Source: Elusimicrobiota bacterium (GTDB lineage Bacteria; Elusimicrobiota; Elusimicrobia; JACQPE01). Taken from it: a stretch of 36,518 nucleotides of DNA. The notes beneath the pieces are model-generated. The model had not been told where the DNA came from. It did not search any database and was given only the letters and a program-made list of their open reading frames with translations. The stretch is from the NCBI GenBank assembly GCA_016207685.1, contig JACQPE010000025.1, positions 1 to 36,518 on the forward strand, given 5' to 3'. Shown one piece after another: positions 15,580 to 23,417 of the stretch (the stretch's first letter is position 1; every line of letters begins with the position of its first letter). The position numbers were made by a program, and so were the translations under genes.

Positions 15580-16481
15580 TTTTCGTCTTGGCCGGCGGGA
15601 CCGGTTTTATTGGACGCCATCTTGTTGATGATTTGTTGAACGATCATCATGAAGTGATCGTTTTAACAAGACGGCACATGGAAAATGTCTCACGCCAAAA
15701 AGTTCGTTATGTTTTGTGGGACCCCAAAGAGGGCGGGGCGTGGGTTAATTTTGTTGACGGCGCCGATGCGGTTGTTAATCTTTGCGGCGAGTCCATAGCT
15801 CGAGGCCGTTGGAGCATCGAGCGCAAAAAGGCCATCTTGGAGAGCCGTCTTTTGGCGGTGCGAGCCTTGGCCGATGGACTAATTAGAATTAAGAAAAAAC
15901 CGCAGGTTTTTTTGAGCGTTTCCGCCGTTGGTTATTACGGCGACCGCGGCGACCGGGAGGTCTTTGAAACGGATGCTGCGGGGCGTGATTTTTTGGCCAA
16001 TGTGTGCATTCTATGTGAGAAGGAAGCGGCGCTTTTTCAAATGCGCGGCATTCGAACGGTCCTATTGAGATTGGGGATTGTGCTGGGCCGGGATGGCGGG
16101 GCCTTGGAGCAAATGCTGCCGCTTTTTAAGATGGGCTTGGGCGGCCCTTTGGCGTCGGGAAAACAATGGATGCCTTGGATTCACGTCGGCGACGCGTGCG
16201 GTTTGATTAGATGGCTGATCGCCTCTGCATCGGCACGCGGCCCCTTCAACGCTGTGGCGCCCCAATTGGTCACGAACGCGGAGTTCTCTAAAATATTGGG
16301 CAGGGTCCTTCATCGTCCGGCGATTTTTCCCGTCCCCTCGTTTGTTTTGCGTCTGGCTTTCGGTGAAATGGCCAACATACTCATCGGTGGACAAAAAGCC
16401 TTGCCTCAAAAAGCACTTGAGACTGGGTATCAATTTCAATATCCGGCATTGGAACCGGCGCTCAAATCGCTTGCCGGCTAA
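15576..16481 (+). CDS. TIGR01777/SDR39U1 family NAD(P)-dependent epimerase-like protein
   Basis: 301 aa, starting with the Rossmann loop MIFVLAGGTGFIGRHLVDDLL (GGTGFIG). Family markers follow: DAVVNLCGESIARGRWS, a SAVGYYGDRGD active-site segment with Ser/Tyr, the LLRLGIVLGRDGGAL block, and WIHVGDACGLIRWLI. The C-terminal part (VPSFVLRLAFGEMANILIGGQKALPQK) matches DUF1731. E. coli YfcH and human SDR39U1 are relatives; the substrate is not known. The ATG overlaps the GH1 stop. It is the last gene of the compact 12.1-16.5 kb run before a 123-bp gap. Confidence 0.92.
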   Translation: MIFVLAGGTGFIGRHLVDDLLNDHHEVIVLTRRHMENVSRQKVRYVLWDPKEGGAWVNFVDGADAVVNLCGESIARGRWSIERKKAILESRLLAVRALADGLIRIKKKPQVFLSVSAVGYYGDRGDREVFETDAAGRDFLANVCILCEKEAALFQMRGIRTVLLRLGIVLGRDGGALEQMLPLFKMGLGGPLASGKQWMPWIHVGDACGLIRWLIASASARGPFNAVAPQLVTNAEFSKILGRVLHRPAIFPVPSFVLRLAFGEMANILIGGQKALPQKALETGYQFQYPALEPALKSLAG

Positions 16482-16530
16482 CATCGGGAGCGCGACCGCC
16501 CGCAGAACACCGGCGAAGTTTTTGTTAAAC

Positions 16531-16586
16531 ATCCCGCGCGCCGGGATATCTTTATCCCAAATTTTTTTGCTGAAAATCCGGGATAA
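16531..16586 (+). promoter_or_regulatory. Alternating inverted repeats upstream of ruvC
   Basis: ATCCCG (16531-16536) can pair with CGGGAT (16542-16547), and TTATCCC (16552-16558) with GGGATAA (16580-16586). CCGGGATA occurs twice as a direct copy (16541-16548 and 16578-16585), so the arms can swap partners, and a T-run (16562-16568) lies between. This could be an attenuator-like leader or a degenerate palindromic repeat. A GATAAT at 16582-16587 could be a -10 box. Confidence 0.3.
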
Positions 16587-16604
16587 TTGCGCTAAACTGA
16601 AGGT

Positions 16605-17152
16605 ATGGTCGTTCTGGGAATTGATCCTGGTTTTGATCGCTGCGGATGGGCGAAGATTAGGCGTCAGGGGTCAGGGGTCAGGAAAGAAGATTTTCGAATT
16701 CATTAGGCAACGGTTTTGATCTTGTTGGGTGCGGATTGATTCAAACTGAACGGGTATTGCCTCGCCCAAGGCGGCTGGAGCAGCTTTTTGACGGCATTGA
16801 AGAGACGCTAAAAATGCCGCCGGTGCCGCAAATAGTGGCTTTGGAAGAGGCGCATTTGCCGCCCAAAGGGATTCGAATTTCAAATTTAATGGGCCTGGGT
16901 GAGGCGCGCGGCGTGTTGATGTTGGCGGCTTCGCGCATTGGGGTCAATGTTGTGCCGGTGCATGCGTTGCAGGTGAAAACAACGATCACGGGCCGCTCCC
17001 AATCAACCAAACAAGACGTCGCCCGTTTCCTCCGGCATCTCATCGGAGGCGTCGGTGAATCCCTGATTGATGATACGACCGATGCCGTGGCTATCGCACT
17101 GTCCGTAGCTTTGACCCACACTAAATCTTATCTCCTAAATCCTATATCCTGA
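16605..17152 (+). pseudogene. ruvC: Holliday junction resolvase RuvC, frameshifted at a heptamer repeat
   Basis: The start (ATG 16605) gives MVVLGIDPGFDRCGWAKIR, the RuvC N-terminus with catalytic Asp in GIDPG, and runs into a GTCAGGG triplet repeat at 16663-16683. That frame stops at a TAG near 16703. Homology resumes in another frame from about 16720 (LVGCGLIQTERVLP) and continues with the second catalytic Glu (IVALEEAHL), the GLGEARGVLMLAASRIG and RSQSTKQDVARFL blocks, and the final Asp pair in DDTTDAVAIAL. All four catalytic acids thus survive in two frames. One extra 7-base unit (or two fewer) would rejoin the frames, leaving a loop some 15 residues longer than usual. The gene may be off in a phase-variable sense, inactivated, or misread. 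Confidence 0.85.
16663..16683. repeat. Heptamer tandem repeat, GTCAGGG x3, inside ruvC
   Basis: Three units (the last ends in A) lie in the loop after the first RuvC strand and coincide with the shift between reading frames. Confidence 0.8.
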
Positions 17153-17155
17153 TTT
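17121..17155. repeat. Degenerate heptamer repeat at the ruvC end / ruvA start
   Basis: CTAAATC, TTATCTC, CTAAATC, CTATATC and CTGATTT follow each other with 7-base period. They encode the non-conserved last residues of RuvC and end one base before the ruvA start codon. Degeneracy lowers confidence. Confidence 0.5.
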
Positions 17156-17156
17156 T

Positions 17157-17837
17157 ATGTTTGCCTATTTTCGCGGCATCGTTTCAAAAGTAACCTGGCC
17201 CCAGAAAAAGGGGGAAATCGCTGAAATTTGGCTTGAGGTTTCAGGAGTCGGATACCGGGTTCAAAGCGCCTTGGCAACGGCCAAAAGACTTGTCCAGGAC
17301 GACGAGGCCACGCTTTATTTGTCCCAATCCGCGGCTCTTTACGGAGGGGAAACGACCCTTTATGGTTTCTTGAGCGATGATGAAAGGCGGCTTTTTGAGT
17401 TATTGCGCGTGATGCCCGGAATCGGCGCTAAGAAAGCCGTTGATTACTTTGACAAGATCATGGAGGTGTCCCCGCAGAATTTCCTTCAGGGGCTCTCGCG
17501 AGGCGATGAAAAAATGTTGTGCGCTTATTTTGGATTTGCCCCTAAAACAGCGGCCAAGATGATATCGAGCCTCAAAGAAAAGGCCCAACCCTTGCTGCTG
17601 TCCTACGCGGCTAAGCATTCTTCGATGTTAACGGGAGGGGCGGAGGTTTCAATCAACAGCGCCAATGCCGGCTTGTGGCAACAGGCGCGAGAGGCGCTGA
17701 TTGCCCTTGGTTTTGACGGCCGCCGCGTTGAAAACGCCTTATCCGTGGTGGTAACCCAAGAGTCATCCGATCTGAAGCTTGAGCAGATTGTTCGCCGAGT
17801 TTTGCGCGAATTGAGCGCCGGCGCTTCAGTGAGTTAA
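17157..17837 (+). CDS. ruvA: Holliday junction branch migration protein RuvA
   Basis: 226 aa, slightly longer than the usual ~200. The N-terminal OB-fold domain has [12 protein letters not shown] and VSGVGYRV, followed by a strand ending in [17 protein letters not shown]. Two helix-hairpin-helix motifs follow: [15 protein letters not shown] and [18 protein letters not shown]. The C-terminal domain III that binds RuvB is at residues ~175-220 ([21 protein letters not shown]). RuvA tetramers bind four-way junctions and load RuvB. The ATG lies four bases after the ruvC stop and follows the heptamer array without a visible ribosome-binding site. It is the only intact member of ruvCAB here. Confidence 0.93.
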   Translation: MFAYFRGIVSKVTWPQKKGEIAEIWLEVSGVGYRVQSALATAKRLVQDDEATLYLSQSAALYGGETTLYGFLSDDERRLFELLRVMPGIGAKKAVDYFDKIMEVSPQNFLQGLSRGDEKMLCAYFGFAPKTAAKMISSLKEKAQPLLLSYAAKHSSMLTGGAEVSINSANAGLWQQAREALIALGFDGRRVENALSVVVTQESSDLKLEQIVRRVLRELSAGASVS

Positions 17838-17842
17838 TCCAG

Positions 17843-18900
17843 GTGCCAACGAAATTAAAATCCCAAGAAAATAAGTCATTGTCACCCTCGGCAGAGTTGA
17901 CAGAAAATTTAGAAAGCATGCTGCGCCCCAGAACCCTTGAAGAATTTATCGGCCAGGCGCAATTGAAAGAAAACATGAAGATTTATATTGAGGCCGCCAG
18001 GAAGCGCCAAGAACCGTTGGATCATTGTCTTTTCTACGCGCCGCCCGGCCTTGGCAAAACCACATTGGCTCATATCCTCTCGCGCGAGATGGGAGTCAAT
18101 ATCCGCGTGACTTCCGGGCCTATTTTAACCAAGCTTGGCGAGTTGGCCGGGATATTGACCGCTCTCGAGCCCGGCGACATTCTTTTTATTGATGAGATTC
18201 ATCGGCTCAACCGCGCGATTGAAGAGGCGATCTATCCGGTGATGGAGGATTTCACTTTTTACATTCACACTGGAGGCAAGACGCCGGGAATTGCGAGCGC
18301 GCAGCTTAAACTCGCTATCCCTAAATTTACCTTAATCGGGGCTACCACGCGCGCGGGTCTGTTGACGGGCCCATTGCGGGACCGTTTTGGCATTATCGGC
18401 ATTTGAATTTTTACGCCACTGATGACATGCGTCAGATTTTGATGCGTTCGGCAAAGATTTTAGAGATGAGTTTAGGAAGCGACGCGGCACGGGTTTTGGC
18501 CGAGCGCAGCCGCCGCACGCCGCGTGTCGCGAACCGGATTTTGCGCCGGGTTCGGGATTTTGCCGATGTGCTTAATGGCCGCCAGGTGACGCCCGGCCTG
18601 GTTGATGACGCGTTGCGCCGCATGGAAATTGACAACGCCGGCCTAGATCCCATGGACCGGAAATTTCTAACCATTATTATCAGTCATTTTGACGGCGGCC
18701 CCGTAGGGATCGAAACCTTGGCCGCGAGTCTTCAGGAGGAAACGGACACGATCACGGATATTTATGAGCCCTATCTCATTCAGGAGGGTTTTCTCTCTCG
18801 AACGTCAAAAGGGCGCCTGGCGACGGATAAGGCCTACGCTCATTTGGGTGTTAAGCGGCGCAAGTCCAATGAGGCGTCTTCGATTAATGCTCTTTTTTGA
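17843..18900 (+). pseudogene. ruvB: Holliday junction helicase RuvB, one-base frameshift
   Basis: The first part (GTG start at 17843) contains RuvB's [12 protein letters not shown], Walker A APPGLGKT (residues 66-73), Walker B LFIDEIH (113-119) and sensor 1 LIGATTRAG, then DRFGII before a TGA at 18404. The second part continues in the -1 frame with [11 protein letters not shown] and the arginine-finger/winged-helix region (RSRRTPRVANRILRRVRDFADV, FDGGPVGIETLA, IYEPYLIQEGFLSRTSKGR). Joining the frames near 18396 gives DRFGII-RHLNFY with exactly the family spacing, so a single missing base explains it. No slippery heptamer was found. It may be a real loss-of-function, a population variant or a read error. 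Confidence 0.88.
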
Positions 18901-18903
18901 ATT

Positions 18904-19125
18904 GTGCTATCGAGCGTTGGCCGATCTTTAATTTTATTAGGCGCTGCGTTGGTCGCCCTTGGCTTCATTTTATCGGCTGCCTCAAAGATTTCATGGGTGG
19001 GCCGTCTTCCGGGGGACATGTACGTGAGGCGCGGCAACTGGACGTTTTATGCGCCGCTGGCAACCGGCCTGATTATTTCCTTGATTCTCACTTTGGCCCT
19101 GAACATCCGTAAATTCTTCAAGTAA
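18904..19125 (+). CDS. DUF2905 family small membrane protein
   Basis: 73 aa with a GTG start four bases after the ruvB stop. Two hydrophobic helices flank the conserved loop KISWVGRLPGDMYVRRGNWTFYAPL, the hallmark of DUF2905. These proteins are short inner-membrane proteins of unknown function and are frequently found beside ruvB or queA, as here. The stop is followed by the SpoIID-like start after eight bases. Confidence 0.92.
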   Translation: MLSSVGRSLILLGAALVALGFILSAASKISWVGRLPGDMYVRRGNWTFYAPLATGLIISLILTLALNIRKFFK

Positions 19126-19133
19126 ATTTTAAG

Positions 19134-20273
19134 ATGTTCAGTTCCCGGTTCCCCGTTCCCCGTTCCCAGTTGACGAGATATTTTGTTTTTTTCTTTTTTT
19201 TTACTTGGAACTTGGAACTTGGAACTTGGAATTCTTTTGGCGCGCAAGAGATTCGCGTTCTCATTGACCATATTGATTCCAAAGAATTTCCCTTGGATGT
19301 TCCCGAAACAGGTTTTTTAGTGACCAAGGAAAACGGCGACGTTCTCCTCAATGAATCCGGGGCATTGGCCGTATCCGAAGGCTTGATTTTTAACGCCAAC
19401 GGCGATCAAAAGCTTCACTGGCGCGGCACGCCATATCGTGGACTATTGGAGGTCGTTAAAGCGCCGGACGGCCGCCTGGCGCTCGTGAATGCCCTGGAAC
19501 TGGAGGATTATCTCCTTGGTGTTTTGCCATCGGAGATGGATACCAAAACTTGGCCGATGGAGGCCCTAAAGGCGCAGGCTGTTATTTCCCGGTCCTATGC
19601 TATTTCGATGATTGAGGCTAATCCCAAGGCGGTCTACCATGTTGGGTCTAGAGCCAACCATCAAATGTATTTTGGAGCGACTTACGAGGATGATCGCGCC
19701 AGGCAGGCCGTGGAGGAGACCAGGGGTGAAGTCATTCGAGATGATCGCGGCGCCGTGCTCGCCGGATATTTCCATTCGTGCTGCGGCGGCCGGACCGAAG
19801 ATGCGCGGCAGATTTGGTCGCAGTCGGCTTCTGAAAAACTTGTCGGCGTGAGCGATTTTGGTTCTTGTAAAATCAGCCCTCATTATGCCTGGGTGACGAG
19901 CCTGCCGGTTGAAGAGTTGGAGAGAGCGCTTGTTGAGCTAGGATTTGCGTTCGATAAGCCCATTAGGGGATTTTTGGTTGGCCGACTGACGCAAAGTTCC
20001 CGGGTTGTCAGTCTAAAGGTGATCACCAACAGCGGCCGCCTTGAAGTGCCCACGGATAAGCTGCGGCAGGTTTTAGGACCCAACTGGATTAGGTCTACAA
20101 GGATTACCGACATTAAGTTTAAAAATGGCCGGTATTTAATTTACGGCCGGGGCTGGGGCCATGGCGTGGGCCTGTGTCAATGGGGCGCTTACTCTTTGGC
20201 TTTAAAAAAGGGCTGGGATTATCAGCGCATTGTCCGGCATTATTTCCCGAAATCATCATTGAATAGGATGTAG
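19134..20273 (+). CDS. SpoIID/LytB domain exported protein with repeat-derived signal peptide
   Basis: 379 aa. The mature part, from about residue 37 (AQEIRVLI), matches SpoIID/LytB: LVNALELEDYLLGVLPSEMD, the conserved WPMEALKAQAVISRSYA, a YFHSCCGGRTED block, and the C-terminal RGWGHGVGLCQWGA. SpoIID is a peptidoglycan lytic transglycosylase that acts on denuded glycan; the Glu in SEMD fits the family's conserved acidic residue. In LPS-bearing phyla such proteins probably act in cell-wall turnover. The first ~35 residues are encoded by two heptamer arrays and a T-run and happen to form a plausible signal peptide (three Arg, a Phe-rich core, then SFGA). The ATG at 19134 is the only suitable start found. 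Confidence 0.88.
   Translation: MFSSRFPVPRSQLTRYFVFFFFFTWNLELGTWNSFGAQEIRVLIDHIDSKEFPLDVPETGFLVTKENGDVLLNESGALAVSEGLIFNANGDQKLHWRGTPYRGLLEVVKAPDGRLALVNALELEDYLLGVLPSEMDTKTWPMEALKAQAVISRSYAISMIEANPKAVYHVGSRANHQMYFGATYEDDRARQAVEETRGEVIRDDRGAVLAGYFHSCCGGRTEDARQIWSQSASEKLVGVSDFGSCKISPHYAWVTSLPVEELERALVELGFAFDKPIRGFLVGRLTQSSRVVSLKVITNSGRLEVPTDKLRQVLGPNWIRSTRITDIKFKNGRYLIYGRGWGHGVGLCQWGAYSLALKKGWDYQRIVRHYFPKSSLNRM
19141..19171. repeat. Heptamer tandem repeat, GTTCCC(G/C/A) x4
   Basis: Four units (19141-19168) plus GTT. They begin seven bases into the SpoIID-like coding sequence and encode the basic n-region of its leader. Confidence 0.85.
19203..19231. repeat. Heptamer tandem repeat, ACTTGGA x4
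   Basis: Four exact units (19203-19230) lie 34 bases after the GTTCCC array. The two arrays are near-complementary (one mismatch per unit), so they could form an imperfect hairpin with a T-rich loop. They encode TWNLELGTWN in the leader of the SpoIID-like protein. Confidence 0.85.
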
Positions 20274-20293
20274 GTTAGGGCAACCCCTGATTT

Positions 20294-21331
20294 ATGTCGC
20301 AATCTATTTCAACCTTTAATTTTCCTATTGCCGTCAAACCGGCGGATCCGAGGGATTCTTGCCGGCTGCTTGTTCTTCATCGGAATTCCGGCAAGATTGA
20401 ACATTTGAGATTTTGGGATATTGGCCGTTATTTTCAAGAAGGCGATGTGTTGGTTGTCAATGCTTCGGCCGTGTTTCCGGCCAGGCTTCCTTTTTGGGTT
20501 GGGGGTATTCGCGGGGACGCGTTGCTTTTGGATCGTCCCAATGGAGCGGGCAGCGTGCGCGCCAAAATGGAGCGGCGCTCGGCGCGCCGGTTAAATGCCG
20601 CCCAAGGCCAAGTCCGGTTTATCGATGGTTCCCAGGGCAAAGCGCTGATCAAGAGTTTTGACCGCCAGGAGGGAATCTTTTGGCTCGATTTGGAGATGCC
20701 CGCGCCAATCGAAAAAATAGGCGAGGTTCCTTTGCCGCCTTATATAGTCAAGGCGCGTCAAGCGGCGGGATTGGCGGCATTGTCAAAGGAGGATATCAAG
20801 ACATATCAATGCGTTTATGCCGATGTTGCCGGGAGCGCTGCCTGTCCAACGGCGGGGCTTCATTGGACCAGGGATCGTATAGAGCAAATTTTGAATAAGG
20901 GGGTTCGTTGGCGCCGTGTTATCCATCACGTTGGGCTCGCTTCCATCGCGCATGCGAGGGGGCGGCAGGAATTGCCGTCTGAAGTCCGGGAAATTGAAGG
21001 GGAAACGGCGCGCGTCATCAATGAGGCCAAAAAAAACGGCCGCTGCGTTGTCGCTTGCGGAACGAGCACGGTGAGGGCTTTGGAGAGCTCTCTCGATGGC
21101 GAGGGCCGCGTGGCCGGCAGTCGCGGCGCGACGGACCTATTCGTCAAACCGGGGTTCGCGTTCCGGGCGGTTGACGCGATGATCACCAATTTTCATCTGC
21201 CGGATTCGACAAATTTTCTGATGACGCAGGCGTTTGCCGGCAATAACTGTCCCTTGAATGAGATTTATCAGGAAGCGGCGAATCGGGGGTATCAGTTTTA
21301 TAGTTACGGCGATGCTATGCTGATCGTTTGA
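20294..21331 (+). CDS. queA: S-adenosylmethionine:tRNA ribosyltransferase-isomerase (divergent QueA)
   Basis: 345 aa. QueA transfers and isomerises the ribose of AdoMet onto preQ1 in tRNA, the epoxyqueuosine step. The family pattern is clear: RDSCRLLVLHRNSGKIEHLRF, GDVLVVN, EVPLPPYIV, YQCVYADVAGSAACPTAGLHWT, IHHVGLAS, CGTSTVRALES, the LFVKPGFAFRAVDAMITNFHLPDST block and the YQFYSYGDAMLI end. Two usually strong motifs differ: NDTRV is NASAV, and the HVGLGTFxPV-HxMHxE region is HVGLASIAHARGRQELPSE. It may be active but divergent. The substrate-forming partner Tgt is at 28 kb. Its 3' end overlaps the convergent speD gene by 28 bases. Confidence 0.9.
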   Translation: MSQSISTFNFPIAVKPADPRDSCRLLVLHRNSGKIEHLRFWDIGRYFQEGDVLVVNASAVFPARLPFWVGGIRGDALLLDRPNGAGSVRAKMERRSARRLNAAQGQVRFIDGSQGKALIKSFDRQEGIFWLDLEMPAPIEKIGEVPLPPYIVKARQAAGLAALSKEDIKTYQCVYADVAGSAACPTAGLHWTRDRIEQILNKGVRWRRVIHHVGLASIAHARGRQELPSEVREIEGETARVINEAKKNGRCVVACGTSTVRALESSLDGEGRVAGSRGATDLFVKPGFAFRAVDAMITNFHLPDSTNFLMTQAFAGNNCPLNEIYQEAANRGYQFYSYGDAMLIV

Positions 21332-21669
21332 ATGGACCAGCGTATTTTTTTCGCGCCGAGGCGATCTTGCAGCAGCAACGAGAGATTTTTTGGTTGAGGG
21401 ATCGGATGGCAGCAAAATAATTCCAGAACCGCGGCATGGTGTTCGGGCCAAGTATGGCATACAAGATGAGATTCTTTGAGGATATAAGTTGCGGTTAGGC
21501 CATCAGGGCTAAATCGGTGCCGCTGGCATTTCACGACCGTCATTTTAGTTCGCCGCAAAATAATTTTGATTGTTTTTTCCAGCTTGAGCCGATGCAGGGC
21601 GCCGGGATTGCAACCGGCGGCGATGATCAGCAATAGCCGGCCAAGATTGACATGAGATGTTTTGTCCAT
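21304..21669 (-). CDS. speD: S-adenosylmethionine decarboxylase proenzyme (bacterial SpeD)
   Basis: 121 aa, the usual length of the bacterial class that matures by self-cleavage to a pyruvoyl enzyme. The cleavage site is Glu66-Ser67 in KESHLVCHTWPE; the catalytic His72 and the Cys (86 or 87, LFCCHP) are present, as is HRFSPDGLTATY. The first residues (VNLGRLLLIIAAGCNP) match the typical GRHLLVELYGCD opening. It makes decarboxylated AdoMet, the aminopropyl donor for spermidine. The ATG overlaps the stop of the upstream SpeE-like gene by one base (TGATG), forming a two-gene polyamine operon. The C-terminus overlaps the convergent queA. Confidence 0.87.
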   Translation of the reverse strand: MDKTSHVNLGRLLLIIAAGCNPGALHRLKLEKTIKIILRRTKMTVVKCQRHRFSPDGLTATYILKESHLVCHTWPEHHAAVLELFCCHPIPQPKNLSLLLQDRLGAKKIRWSIQTISIASP

Positions 21670-23360
21670 CAGTAGTATTCGCGCGCTATGTAGTTGACGG
21701 CTTCGCTTTTGGTGAAGGCGTGGGGATAGAGAATGAGCGGTTTGTCATCCGTTGAAAGGGGCAACTTCTCAAAACCTTCGGGAAGGTAGGAATTTTCCAT
21801 CCATCGCCAGAAGCGGTCGCGGGTGAACCAGAGCGGTTTTGGATCAAGATGAGACAGGCGCTCGTCAAGATTTTTTTTGGTGACCTGGAGCGGCCCTTTG
21901 GACGCGAAAAGAAACGTCGTGTCCGCGGCGTCGCTTTCCTTTGTTTTTCGAGGCCACAATTTGGGGCTCATAAGATAGATATTGTTTCCAAAGACCTCGC
22001 TGGTCGTTCTGGCGGCTATGAGCAAAGAGGAGATTTGTAGTCTCCAGTTGGAGGCGACCTCCGGCGCGATGTAGTCATGCGTCGCGAAAATACCCCGGTC
22101 ATTTAAGCGCGCTCTAATGAGCCGCATGAATTCAATGGAATAAAAAATGCTCGAACCTTCTTGCATGGCGTCAAGAAGGTCGGAAAAAATGAGGTCATAA
22201 AGATCGTTTGTTGAGCGGATAAATTGCCGGCCATCCATGTTTAAAAGCGTAACTTTGGGATTGTTCCAAATGCTCTGACCTTTATGGTGGTTGATTTCAG
22301 GGATTTCTCTTTCGGCTATTGAGGTGACCACGGGGTCAATATCCACGTGATCAATATGTTCTACTCTTGGATCAGCGAGGGCCGAGGCGACGAGATCGCC
22401 GTCGCCGCAGCCGATAAAAAGAATTTTTTTAGGATTAGGGTGCGCCAGAAGGGGAAAGTAAATGATTTCGCGGTATGTTCTTGACGGTGAGTTGGACGAT
22501 TGCGCCAAAGCGTCAAGGAGCAATACTCGAATCTTCGAGTTGGTCTTGCCCGCGGGTTCAAAATTGACGTCGGCTATGTGGATTCTTTGGTACGCCGAAT
22601 CTTTGAAAAAATAAGAAACAAGATTTGGCTTTTTAAGATATTTATACCGGTATCGCAACGACCATGAAGCGCTCCGGGCGTCAAGAGCGTGACCCTGCAA
22701 TTTAAGGCCCACCGCGGCTGCCATAAAAATCAGGCCTGCGGCCAGAATGAAATCTTGACGGTGTTTCGTGATCCAAAAGGCGATGATCAGGCCGCTGGAA
22801 AAGTCACCCAGGGCGGCAATGAGGCTCGATTGATAGGCTCCGAGACGGGGCAAAAGGCCGAACGGCAGGACGATGGCGCCGATTAAGGCGCCCAGAGTGT
22901 CGGCGCCATAGATGAGTCCCGCATAGAAACCAACGCGGCCTTTTTCAATGTGGCGCTCGGCATATTGCATGGACACGGGAATCTCGCCGCCGACCAAGGC
23001 GGAAGGAATGAGAATGATCAAGAATGAAAGCGAGTAACGCCAGGGCCAGCTTTCGATTCGACCTAAAAATCTGATGCCGGGAATAAGTACGCAGGAGCAA
23101 AGCGCCAGGGAAAATTCCATGGCCGCCAGGAGGGCGGCGGTGTTTTTTATTTTTGTCGTCAAATAACCGAAAATTTGGCTGCCGAAAAAAAGGCCGCACA
23201 TGACGGAGGCGAGCATGGCGCTCGAGGCATAAACGGCGCCTCCCAGGGTAATGAGAAGCTCTCTCAGGAAGATGATTTCCAGAATCATAAAGGAAAAACC
23301 GCTGGTGAGCAGAGCAAATAGAAGGCCGATCAGCTTGAGTCGTTCTGAATTTCGATCCAT
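21669..23360 (-). CDS. Membrane-fused spermidine synthase (SpeE-like)
   Basis: 563 aa. Residues ~10-215 contain about seven hydrophobic segments of the transporter-like type found in membrane SpeE proteins. Residues ~235-500 are the aminopropyltransferase domain: FFKDSAYQRIHI, FIGCGDGDLVASAL (compare GGGDGG), HVDIDPVVTSIA, and DLIFSDLLDAMQEGSSIFYSIEFMRLI, which replaces the usual D-STDP-GPA gate. It is translationally linked to speD, which supports a real role in polyamine synthesis, although the changed gate motif leaves the acceptor open. The ATG at 23360 opens directly into a basic then hydrophobic N-terminus. Confidence 0.88.
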   Translation of the reverse strand: MDRNSERLKLIGLLFALLTSGFSFMILEIIFLRELLITLGGAVYASSAMLASVMCGLFFGSQIFGYLTTKIKNTAALLAAMEFSLALCSCVLIPGIRFLGRIESWPWRYSLSFLIILIPSALVGGEIPVSMQYAERHIEKGRVGFYAGLIYGADTLGALIGAIVLPFGLLPRLGAYQSSLIAALGDFSSGLIIAFWITKHRQDFILAAGLIFMAAAVGLKLQGHALDARSASWSLRYRYKYLKKPNLVSYFFKDSAYQRIHIADVNFEPAGKTNSKIRVLLLDALAQSSNSPSRTYREIIYFPLLAHPNPKKILFIGCGDGDLVASALADPRVEHIDHVDIDPVVTSIAEREIPEINHHKGQSIWNNPKVTLLNMDGRQFIRSTNDLYDLIFSDLLDAMQEGSSIFYSIEFMRLIRARLNDRGIFATHDYIAPEVASNWRLQISSLLIAARTTSEVFGNNIYLMSPKLWPRKTKESDAADTTFLFASKGPLQVTKKNLDERLSHLDPKPLWFTRDRFWRWMENSYLPEGFEKLPLSTDDKPLILYPHAFTKSEAVNYIAREYY

Positions 23361-23392
23361 AATTTTTTAATGGAACTTGCGGTTCCCGTCAT

Positions 23393-23406
23393 CCCCTAAC
23401 CCCTAT
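23393..23406. repeat. Heptamer repeat CCCCTA(A/T) x2
   Basis: Two units lie 33 bases upstream of the SpeE-like start (minus strand) next to a GGAAC/GTTCC hairpin (23372-23386). Weak on its own. Confidence 0.35.
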
Positions 23407-23417
23407 GGATAGATCAT

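Noticed and set aside
18390-18406. Programmed -1 frameshift in ruvB
   Set aside because: No X-XXY-YYZ slippery site or downstream pseudoknot was seen, and RuvB is not known to use one.
19141-19231. Possible CRISPR array
   Set aside because: Units are 7 bases and directly adjacent, with no spacers and no cas genes.
20273-20294. preQ1 riboswitch before queA
   Set aside because: Only 20 bases separate queA from the previous gene, and the same is not seen before tgt.
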